DNA of 64,000 nt from an uncultured Lachnospiraceae bacterium. GTDB lineage: Bacteria; Bacillota; Clostridia; Lachnospirales; Lachnospiraceae. Both the position numbers and the translations under genes were made by a program. Of this stretch, positions 35,669 through 42,968 are shown in pieces (the stretch's first letter is position 1; the number at the start of each line of letters is the position of its first letter). The stretch is taken from NCBI GenBank assembly GCA_910584965.1, contig CAJUDZ010000003.1:1-64000 (forward strand). Direction: 5' to 3'. The notes below the pieces were generated by a model, which searched no databases, had not been told where the DNA came from, and worked only from the letters and a program-made list of their open reading frames with translations.

Positions 35669-37349
35669 TGGAAGTCTGAAAAAAAGAACCTGGTTTTTTC
35701 TTTTTCTGCTTGTCTGGTGTATGCAGATGCTGACGGCAGTTTATTTTTGCTGTCAGAAACAGGGGTTTCATGAAGACGAGTTTTATACCTACTATTCTAC
35801 TGCCCGGACGAACGGCCTTCTCATAGAAGACGGCGCGTGGATGGAGCGGGACGCTTATTTCAATGAATTTGTGGTGCTGGAAGGGCAGGGATTCCAGTAT
35901 GGGTTAGTGAAAATGGTGCAGTCCTGGGATGTGCATCCGCCCGTTTATTATTGGGTATTCCATACGGTCTGTTCTTTTTTTCCGGGACAGTTTTCCAAAT
36001 GGTTCGGGCTCGGCATCAACCTGGCGGCATTCGGCCTCAGTCTGTTTTTATTGTACGCGCTGTCTGTGAAGGTGACGGGGGGCAGCGAAAAACGCTCCCT
36101 GCTCGTCTGCCTGTTCTATGGTTTCACGCCCGCGGCCATGAGCGGCGTTGTTTTTATCCGAATGTACGCGCTGCTGACGGTATTCGTATATTTGTGCGCG
36201 ATACTGCATGTGGATGCGGTAAACAAAAGGGAAAAAAAGTCTGCGCCGGGAACGGGGCGGCCGGATAAACTGTCCTTTGGAACATTTCTGCTTCCGCTTA
36301 TGATCGTTACTTATCTGGGTTTTTTGACACAATATTATTATTTTATTTTCCTTTTTTTTATGGCCTTTGCCTTCTGCGTTTACCTGCTGTGGCGGGACCG
36401 GAACCTGTGGAACTGCATCCGCTATGGAGCAAGCCTTGCGGCGGCGTTTATATCCGCATATCTGACGTATCCGTCCTGTCTCGGCCAGATGTTCCGCGGG
36501 CAGCGCGGCGCGCAGGCGGCCGGCAATTTTTTCGATTTATCCAATACGATGCCGAGGATTGCTTTTTTCTGGGAATTGATGGATGAATATGTTTTTGGAA
36601 AAATGTTGTTTCCGCTGCTTCTACTGTTACTGCTGCTTATTCTGACGGCGTATGGAATTCGGAAACGGAAGCATTATGCCGGGGTGCGGGAAGGAAAAGA
36701 AGAAGAAAAATGGCCTGGCCTCTTTGCGGATATCCGCGAAGGGTGGAAAAATAACGTAGTCTGGTGGATGCTCTTTGTCGCGGTAACGGGGTATTTTCTG
36801 GCGGTATCCAAAACCGCGCTGCTGCTTGGCAATACATCGATCCGCTATCAGCTGCCGGTCTATGGCATGGCCGTTCTGCTGCTTTTCGAGGCAGTATGGG
36901 GAATCGGAAAGGGATTTTTAACCGGACGAAAGACCGTTTTGTATGCCGTGTCGGCAGCGCTTGGCCTGTTTATCAGCCTGTCCGGCCTGTTTGCGGGGCG
37001 CGTCGTTTTTCTGTACCCGGAAGCGGCCGGGAGATTTGCTTTTGCACGGGAAAAAGCGGAGCAGGGCGTTCCGGTTATCTGCCTCTATGACGCGGGCCAG
37101 AACTGGTGTATCTGGGACTGTGCGGATGAGTTTTTTGCATATGACAGAATTTATTTTGTAAGCCAGAGCGATACGGAACCGATCGCGGACGCGGTCATTG
37201 CGGACAGCGGAGAACTTGTCGTCTACCTGTATAATACGGCGGAAAAAGAGGCGCAGTTACAGCGTATTCTGGACAGTAACCCAAAGTTGTCCGGATATGA
37301 ACTGCAATACCGGGAAAAGTACTGCGATGTCTATTATTTTTACGAATAG
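35661..37349 (+). CDS. GT-C family (PMT/ArnT-like) membrane glycosyltransferase
   Basis: This protein of 562 residues has about eleven membrane segments. HEDEFYTYY (about 38-46) in the first outer loop holds the acidic pair expected for GT-C catalysis and DVHPPVYYW (about 90-98) is a conserved loop of the PMT/ArnT group. Such enzymes use polyprenyl-phosphate sugars outside the membrane, which fits the GtrB-like gene at 24869. The ATG at 35661 overlaps the previous stop. The cluster ends here. Confidence 0.87.
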   Translation: MSDGSLKKRTWFFLFLLVWCMQMLTAVYFCCQKQGFHEDEFYTYYSTARTNGLLIEDGAWMERDAYFNEFVVLEGQGFQYGLVKMVQSWDVHPPVYYWVFHTVCSFFPGQFSKWFGLGINLAAFGLSLFLLYALSVKVTGGSEKRSLLVCLFYGFTPAAMSGVVFIRMYALLTVFVYLCAILHVDAVNKREKKSAPGTGRPDKLSFGTFLLPLMIVTYLGFLTQYYYFIFLFFMAFAFCVYLLWRDRNLWNCIRYGASLAAAFISAYLTYPSCLGQMFRGQRGAQAAGNFFDLSNTMPRIAFFWELMDEYVFGKMLFPLLLLLLLLILTAYGIRKRKHYAGVREGKEEEKWPGLFADIREGWKNNVVWWMLFVAVTGYFLAVSKTALLLGNTSIRYQLPVYGMAVLLLFEAVWGIGKGFLTGRKTVLYAVSAALGLFISLSGLFAGRVVFLYPEAAGRFAFAREKAEQGVPVICLYDAGQNWCIWDCADEFFAYDRIYFVSQSDTEPIADAVIADSGELVVYLYNTAEKEAQLQRILDSNPKLSGYELQYREKYCDVYYFYE

Positions 37350-37379
37350 TCTTTTTGTTTGAAGGAATCAGAGCATAAA

Positions 37380-37444
37380 GCTACCAATAGTAGCCATGAC
37401 TTCCATATAGTTACTTTAGGGTAACGGCGTTGTAAGGATATACT
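37380..37444 (+). promoter_or_regulatory. Candidate promoter and short palindromes before the agr-like locus
   Basis: TATACT (37439-37444) with TTAGGG (37416-37421) 17 bases upstream is a possible promoter. GCTAC-CAATA-GTAGC (37380-37394) and GTTAC-TTTAGG-GTAAC (37410-37425) lie across the -35 region and could be sites for the XRE or LytTR protein encoded next. Confidence 0.4.
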
Positions 37445-37479
37445 ATTTGTATGTCATAACAACTGGAAGGTATGATTTC

Positions 37480-37812
37480 ATGGATTGGCTGAGCGTTGGC
37501 GAAAATATCAGAAAGAAAAGGCTGGCAAAGTCCTGGAAACAGGCAACACTGGCAGAAATGGTAGATTTGTCCAATTCTTATATGGGAATGATCGAGCGTG
37601 GGGAAAAGGTTCCCAGGCTGGAGACTTTTGTGCATATTACAAATGCGCTGGATACGACTTCCGATGAAATATTGGAAGGCGTGCTGAATAAGGGATATGA
37701 AATACGGATGTCCGAATATATCAAAAAGATCGAAGAACTGCCAAAGGAAGAGCAGAATCAGATTTATGATGTTTTGGATGTTATGCTGAAGTACGGACAT
37801 AAGAAAAAGTAA
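37480..37812 (+). CDS. XRE-family helix-turn-helix regulator
   Basis: The 110-residue protein has an N-terminal Cro/C1-type helix-turn-helix (VGENIRKKRLAKSWKQATLAEMVDLSNSYMGMIERGEKVPRLETFVHI, split here only by reading) and a short helical C-terminus. GGAAGG lies ten bases before the ATG at 37480; the in-frame TTG at 37447 has no binding site. It precedes the LytTR regulator by 36 bases and is likely co-transcribed, so it may set the threshold of the quorum-sensing locus. Confidence 0.87.
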   Translation: MDWLSVGENIRKKRLAKSWKQATLAEMVDLSNSYMGMIERGEKVPRLETFVHITNALDTTSDEILEGVLNKGYEIRMSEYIKKIEELPKEEQNQIYDVLDVMLKYGHKKK

Positions 37813-37848
37813 GCGGTATGGAATCCTGAATACGCCAGAGGAAATAAA

Positions 37849-38589
37849 ATGTACAAAATAGCGATCTGTGAAGATGATAAAGATTATATCGAATATTTGA
37901 AACAGATAATTCAGAAAACGGATGTCATAGAAGAAGAACTGCTAATCTATGACTTTTATTCCGGTGAGCAGTTCTGCCTTCATCCGGACTGTGATTTCGA
38001 TCTTGTGATACTGGATATGCAGATGGGAGAGATGGACGGTTACGAAACGGCTATGAAGATGAGGGCGCTCGGTCATAATTTTTTGCTCGTATTCTGTTCG
38101 GGCGTCGTACAGCCGTTTCCGCTGTCGTTTAAGGCAAGCCCTTATCGGTATCTGTTAAAGGAATTTACAGAAGAAGAGATGATAAGCGAAATGGCGGAAG
38201 TGCTTCTTGAAATGAAAGCAAAGAAGCAGAATCCTTTCATCATCGGGCGGGCTAAAACAAAAGAAAAGATCAGAATCTATCCCGAATCAGTATCCTATAT
38301 TTCCAAATTTAAAGATCACAGCATCATACATCTCACCGGAAAACTGGCACAGTCCCGTTCCGGGGAAATTCTGCGTTCATCTATGAAACTGAATGAAATT
38401 CATAAAATTTTCAACGAGAATTGCGGATTTGTCAGAGCACATAACAGCTATATCATCAATATGTCATGTATCGTGTCCATAGAATCACATTACATTAAGC
38501 TGACCACGGGAGAATATCTTTCATTTTCAAGAGCGAGGGCAAGCGAATTTAAAGAGGTATTTGCCAGATTTGTGGCAGCAAAATATTAG
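37849..38589 (+). CDS. LytTR response regulator (AgrA-like)
   Basis: This protein of 246 residues has a receiver domain with the acidic pocket CEDD (7-10) and phosphoacceptor Asp56 in ILDMQMGEMDG, then a C-terminal LytTR DNA-binding domain (IGRAKTKEKIRIYPESVSYI, RSSMKLNEIHKIF, FVRAHNSYIINMSCIVSIE). It is the expected partner of the GHKL kinase encoded next and should activate the agrD promoter and other targets. GAGGAAATAAA precedes the ATG. Confidence 0.93.
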   Translation: MYKIAICEDDKDYIEYLKQIIQKTDVIEEELLIYDFYSGEQFCLHPDCDFDLVILDMQMGEMDGYETAMKMRALGHNFLLVFCSGVVQPFPLSFKASPYRYLLKEFTEEEMISEMAEVLLEMKAKKQNPFIIGRAKTKEKIRIYPESVSYISKFKDHSIIHLTGKLAQSRSGEILRSSMKLNEIHKIFNENCGFVRAHNSYIINMSCIVSIESHYIKLTTGEYLSFSRARASEFKEVFARFVAAKY

Positions 38590-38600
38590 GAGCCGTCGGG

Positions 38601-39923
38601 ATGGAAGTGATATTTAAGCTGGTACAGATTTTTATATGCGTGTTGGAAGCGTATCTGATCATTGATTTCTTTATGGCGTTTTTTAAGCTGAGAGGGTTCT
38701 GGGATAAAAAATATACCAGAACCGGATTGATATCGGGAATAGCCCTGTGTATTTATTCGATCAATATTTTTAACAGTACAACGTTAAATATGATTGCGAC
38801 GTTTGTCATTTATCTTTCTGTTATTCTGTTCTTTTTTCAGGGAAAATTATTCAAAAAATTTCTTTACTACATAACAGTGGTAATCATTATGCTTGGCAGC
38901 GAATTTCTGGGAGTCATCCTGCTGTCATTGCAGACTGATTTTTCGCCTAATCATGTGGAAACGAATCAGGCGGCGGTCAGTTTTTTGATGCTCAGCCTGA
39001 AATTAATAACGCTTGTTTTGTACAGTATTATAAAAAGAAGTGCGGACAGTTCCGAAAATCGTAAGATAAATTTTCAGATCACATTATGGTATTCTATAAT
39101 GCCGATATCGCTGATCGGCATTATGATCGCGGTAACACGGCTAAATATTGATTTTTCTTCCCTGGGATTTACACAGCTTTTATTGCTGGCAAGCTGCATT
39201 CTGGCACTGATAGGAAGCGTTGTCATATTCTATGTTTTTGACAGGTATTCCCAGTCAATCTGGAAATTACAGCAACAGGAAGTTATGATTACAAAACTGG
39301 AAATGGAAGAGAAACATTATGGTCAGATAGAACGGGTAAATCAGGAACATGCAGCGTTTCTGCACGATGTCCGCCGTTTTATGAAAGTGATTGGAGAAAT
39401 GGCGGCAGATAATGACAACAGAGCGATTTTGCAGATACTGTCTGAAATGCAGATAAAAGTTTCCAATATAGAAACGGAAATGTTATGTCCGAATCGGTTA
39501 CTGAACGCTATTTTAAATGAAAAGAAAAAAGATGCGGAACGGAGAAATATTTCCATAAAGATCGTGGTCGAACCGGGATTTTCAATAGACCGGGTAAGTG
39601 ATACAGATTTGATCGTCATGGTCAGTAATCTTTTTGATAATGCGCTGGAGGCGGCCGGAAAGCGTGCCGATGGATTTATCAGGGCAAATTTGTTTTCACA
39701 GAATATGAATCATTTTTCCGTGATAAAGATTGTAAATAATTATGCAGACAGCATTCAGTCCAGAGATGGCAGGTTGTGGACGGGAAAGCCGGACAGAATA
39801 AGACATGGCTACGGAATACAGAACGTAAATGACATGGCAGAAAAATACGGCGGTTATTTGTATTATTTTTATGAAGACGGGGTGTTTAGCGCTGTGGTGG
39901 TATTGCCGGCCTCGATCTCTTAG
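38601..39923 (+). CDS. GHKL sensor histidine kinase (AgrC-like)
   Basis: The 440-residue protein has six to seven N-terminal membrane segments (to about residue 212), a coiled coil (about 215-250), the phosphoacceptor His255 in FLHDVRRFM and a GHKL ATPase domain with the N-box VSNLFDNALEAA and a glycine-rich HGYGIQNV. This is the architecture of AgrC, the receptor for a cyclic peptide. It starts 11 bases after the LytTR gene. Confidence 0.93.
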   Translation: MEVIFKLVQIFICVLEAYLIIDFFMAFFKLRGFWDKKYTRTGLISGIALCIYSINIFNSTTLNMIATFVIYLSVILFFFQGKLFKKFLYYITVVIIMLGSEFLGVILLSLQTDFSPNHVETNQAAVSFLMLSLKLITLVLYSIIKRSADSSENRKINFQITLWYSIMPISLIGIMIAVTRLNIDFSSLGFTQLLLLASCILALIGSVVIFYVFDRYSQSIWKLQQQEVMITKLEMEEKHYGQIERVNQEHAAFLHDVRRFMKVIGEMAADNDNRAILQILSEMQIKVSNIETEMLCPNRLLNAILNEKKKDAERRNISIKIVVEPGFSIDRVSDTDLIVMVSNLFDNALEAAGKRADGFIRANLFSQNMNHFSVIKIVNNYADSIQSRDGRLWTGKPDRIRHGYGIQNVNDMAEKYGGYLYYFYEDGVFSAVVVLPASIS

Positions 39924-40043
39924 GAATGAAGATAAAAATCGCATGATTATTGCCGTTTACCGGAATGCAGCTTTTGCTGTCCATGCGGCTGTTAGAATTG
40001 ATCTGTGCAAATTTTGCCGAAAAAATGTCTAATTTTACCAACC

Positions 40044-40079
40044 TTAACAATTCGACAAAATAATCAGGTATGATTAGAT
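40044..40079 (+). promoter_or_regulatory. agrD promoter region with a Spo0A box
   Basis: Candidate elements are TTAACA (40044-40049) with TATGAT (40069-40074), spacing 19, or TCGACA (40052-40057) with an extended TGATTAGAT (40071-40079), spacing 16. TTCGACA (40051-40057) is the exact reverse complement of the Spo0A box TGTCGAA. CTTAACAAT beside it resembles the AgrA site on the other strand (7 of 9 bases). Confidence 0.45.
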
Positions 40080-40113
40080 TACCTAAAAATTTTGGAGAAT
40101 TGGAGGAATCATC

Positions 40114-40275
40114 ATGAAAAAAGCAGTAAACAGCTTAACAAAGAAAAATGTATTCGGAGTAGTGAATTGCCTGGCGTTATTATTTACGGTTCTGACTTCC
40201 CAGCTTTTATGCGCATGGTATTTTCATCAGCCGGAATTTCCCGCTGAGGCAGACAAGTACAGAAAATTTAAATAA
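40114..40275 (+). CDS. agrD: AgrD-like cyclic lactone autoinducer precursor
   Basis: This 53-residue peptide gene begins with MKKAVNSLTKKNVFGVV. A basic amphipathic N-terminal leader is followed by a hydrophobic stretch, then Cys33-Ala-Trp-Tyr-Phe37 and the tail HQPEFPAEADKYRKFK. Staphylococcal AgrD has a Cys-xxx-Phe ring directly followed by DEPKVP; here F is followed by HQPEFP, so the alignment predicts a five-residue thiolactone ring CAWYF. TGGAGGAA lies six bases before the ATG and agrB starts five bases after the stop. The exact N-terminal tail of the mature signal is not predictable. Confidence 0.93.
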   Translation: MKKAVNSLTKKNVFGVVNCLALLFTVLTSQLLCAWYFHQPEFPAEADKYRKFK

Positions 40276-40280
40276 GCGCC

Positions 40281-40877
40281 ATGTTTGAGCGGGCTGTACA
40301 AAAACTGGTGGACGGCCAGATCGAGAAGGGCGCGCTGAAGGAAGAGGACAGAAACATATACAGATATGGGTATCAGGTATTGATTGAATTTTGTATCAAT
40401 ATGATTGTATCCATAGCGATCGCGGTTATATTCCAGGCTTTTGAGATTGTCATCTTGTTTACGGCTGCTTATTTGCTGATACGGGGCTATGCCGGCGGAT
40501 ATCATGCCAGGACAAGCTTTGGATGTTTTTGTTTATCAGCCTGCATGCTCATAAGCGTTATCCTGACCGTACAAACTGTTTATACATGGAATCCTGCATG
40601 GTGGATGCTGTTGATACCGGAGATGGTTATCACACCGTTTGTCTTAAAACATATGCCTCTGCCTGTTGAGAACAAACCGGTTTCGGAAAAAGAACGGGTC
40701 TATTTTGGAAAAAAAGCAAGACAGATTTATTGTATCGAGCTGACGACAGCACTGATTCTGCTTTGTTTTGGTAAACCCATATGTACGATGTCGATTCTGG
40801 CTGTGCATATTGTACTCTTTATTATGGTAGTAATCCAAATATTAAAAAATCAAAAAGCTGCGCGGACTGCTGTATAG
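40281..40877 (+). CDS. agrB: AgrB-like accessory gene regulator protease
   Basis: This 198-residue membrane protease has about six membrane segments and the motif RGYAGGYHARTSFGC with His75 and Cys82, the same seven-residue spacing as the catalytic His77 and Cys84 of S. aureus AgrB. It should cleave the AgrD tail and form the thiolactone. It begins five bases after agrD. Its last codons overlap the terminator hairpin. Confidence 0.94.
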   Translation: MFERAVQKLVDGQIEKGALKEEDRNIYRYGYQVLIEFCINMIVSIAIAVIFQAFEIVILFTAAYLLIRGYAGGYHARTSFGCFCLSACMLISVILTVQTVYTWNPAWWMLLIPEMVITPFVLKHMPLPVENKPVSEKERVYFGKKARQIYCIELTTALILLCFGKPICTMSILAVHIVLFIMVVIQILKNQKAARTAV

Positions 40878-40896
40878 CGGTTCGTACAGCTTTTTT
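40852..40896 (+). terminator. Terminator of the agr-like locus
   Basis: AAAAAGCTG (40852-40860) pairs with CAGCTTTTT, extended inward by GCGGACTGC with GCGGTTCGT (G-T pairs allowed) over the loop TGTATA, and ends in six T. It overlaps the 3' end of agrB, so the ABC genes need read-through or their own promoter. Confidence 0.85.
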
Positions 40897-41089
40897 AATT
40901 CCCGGATACGGCAGTCCGGTCGGACCTGTTTTTATGTGCATTCATTTATTTCGATGTTTTGTCTCAAATCTTGCCAGACAGAATCACGCATTGTATAATA
41001 TTTACGCGGTTTGCCTGTTAAGGCAGGTGGATACTGAAACGGTGTAATGTCTTCGCCGGAACCCGGGTTCGCGAAAGGAGGTGTCGGCC

Positions 41090-42895
41090 TTGAAACAGGA
41101 GACTGAAAAATACGGAATAAAGCAGGTGCTGTCAAATAATCTGTTCATGTTGAAGCATATCGGAAAAGTTTCCCCGTGGCGGATCCCGTCAATTATGATC
41201 AATGCGATGGCGGATTGGTCAAAAGGACTGATTTTTCGAGTGTTTGTGGTGGGATATGTGCTCAACCAGATACAGTCGTCCACAGCCCTCCCAAAGATTT
41301 TTTTCGTTGTGGGGCTTTTGGCACTTCTTTCTTTTACATGTCATTTGGTGAACATCCTTTTGAAGAATTGTTTTTTTCCCCATTCCGATCTGAAGATTCA
41401 GTCCTACTTCATGAAGCTGGCTTTCGATAAGGCTCGTGAGGTGGATTTGGAATGCTATGAGAACGCGGAATATTTTGAGAAGCATATCAGGGCCTTAAAT
41501 GCGCTGAAAAGCCGACCGGGAAGGGTTCTTGATTCCATAGAGGTGCTTTTCGGGGCGCTTTTTGGTTTTCTGGCGTTATCCGGGCTGGCCCTTTCACTGG
41601 ACGGGTTTATGATTCTTTTTATCGGGCTCCAGATGATAGCCAATTTTGTGTTTGCCCGAAAGGAAAATTACGAACGGCGCGCTTATGAAGTGGAGCTGGC
41701 TGAATCAAACCGCCAGGCTGACTATATACGGCGGGTGCATTACATGCCGGAATATGCCAAAGAGCTGAGGACAACCAATATCAGCGATGTACTTTTCAGG
41801 CGTTTTACGACGGCGTCGCAAAATGGAATTAAGGTCATTGAGAAACACGGATTCAGGTGCGCAGTATACCGGTTATTTGTGGATGCGGTGTGTACGAGGA
41901 TGGGCTATTATCTGGTTATCCTGTTTGCGGCTTTCCGCATTTTGGTACTCAGGAATATGATGATCGGCGACGGCCTCATGGTGGTCATGGCGATGTTCAG
42001 CGTAACCGAGGCGCTGCTGGACCAGGAGAACAGTTTTTTCCAACTGCACGAGCACGCCATGTACATCGGCGATCTCAGGGATTTTTTGGACTATGAGCCT
42101 AAAATACAGGAGAATTGCATGGGGGCTGCCGTGGCGATGCCGGTGGAGGAACTTCGTATACAGAATCTGTCCTTTTCTTATTTTGGCTCCGGCCGGAAGG
42201 TGATCGACGATATCAGTTTTACCATCAAAGGGGGGCAGACGGCTGCGATTGTCGGCCATAACGGGGCCGGGAAGAGCACGCTGGTCAAACTGCTTATGCG
42301 TCTGTACGAGCCGGTTTCTGGTAAAATTTTTTTGAATGACAGGGAGATCAGCGAGTATAAGCTAAGTGCTTATCGGGACAGTTTTTCTACGGTATTTCAG
42401 GATTTTAAGGTATTTTCGCTTACGGTCGGAGAAAATATTCTGATGCGGCGCATTACTGACAGCGATGCGCCGCTGCTTACCGAATCTCTGCGTGAGAGCG
42501 GTATGATGGATATTGTTTCATCGTTTCAATATGGCCCTGATACGATGATGACACGGGAATTTGATGACGAAGGTGTTTCCCTTTCCGGGGGGCAGGTCCA
42601 GAAAATCGCGTTATCCAGGCTGTATGCAAAGGACGCCCCCATAGCGATTCTTGATGAACCCTCCAGCGCACTGGACCCGATCGCTGAATACGAATTATTT
42701 GAAAATATGAAGCGTATCTGCCAGGGACGGACTGTAATTTTCATCTCGCATCGGCTTTCCAGCGCGATTTCGGCAGATGTCATTTTCATGATGGAGCAAG
42801 GGCGGATTATCGAACGGGGCAATCATGAAAGTCTGATGCGGCAAAACGGAAAATACGCAGAAATGTTCAGAAAGCAGGCGGAAAAATATGAATAA
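41090..42895 (+). CDS. ABC exporter subunit (membrane domain fused to ATPase), first of pair
   Basis: This 601-residue protein has six N-terminal membrane segments and a nucleotide-binding domain with Walker A GHNGAGKST (about 389-397), Q-loop VFQDFKVF, signature VSLSGGQVQK and Walker B IAILDEPSSALDP. I place the start at a TTG (41090) because AGGAGGTG lies eight bases before it, while the GTG at 41081 overlaps that site. It is a paralogue of the next gene, so a heterodimeric peptide or lipid exporter is likely. Sequences such as MPEYAKELR recur in both. Confidence 0.9.
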   Translation: MKQETEKYGIKQVLSNNLFMLKHIGKVSPWRIPSIMINAMADWSKGLIFRVFVVGYVLNQIQSSTALPKIFFVVGLLALLSFTCHLVNILLKNCFFPHSDLKIQSYFMKLAFDKAREVDLECYENAEYFEKHIRALNALKSRPGRVLDSIEVLFGALFGFLALSGLALSLDGFMILFIGLQMIANFVFARKENYERRAYEVELAESNRQADYIRRVHYMPEYAKELRTTNISDVLFRRFTTASQNGIKVIEKHGFRCAVYRLFVDAVCTRMGYYLVILFAAFRILVLRNMMIGDGLMVVMAMFSVTEALLDQENSFFQLHEHAMYIGDLRDFLDYEPKIQENCMGAAVAMPVEELRIQNLSFSYFGSGRKVIDDISFTIKGGQTAAIVGHNGAGKSTLVKLLMRLYEPVSGKIFLNDREISEYKLSAYRDSFSTVFQDFKVFSLTVGENILMRRITDSDAPLLTESLRESGMMDIVSSFQYGPDTMMTREFDDEGVSLSGGQVQKIALSRLYAKDAPIAILDEPSSALDPIAEYELFENMKRICQGRTVIFISHRLSSAISADVIFMMEQGRIIERGNHESLMRQNGKYAEMFRKQAEKYE

Positions 42896-42940
42896 AAGAA
42901 AACAAATGCTGACGGGCCAGGCCGGACAGATCAGATCGCG

Positions 42941-42963
42941 GTAAACTGCTCTGACAGGGAGGA
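42941..42963 (+). repeat. Repeated leader motif, first copy
   Basis: GTAAACTGCTCTGACA followed by GGGAGGA recurs, with one change, at 59297-59319. Both copies end in the ribosome binding site of the next gene. Confidence 0.75.
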
Positions 42964-42968
42964 TTAAT

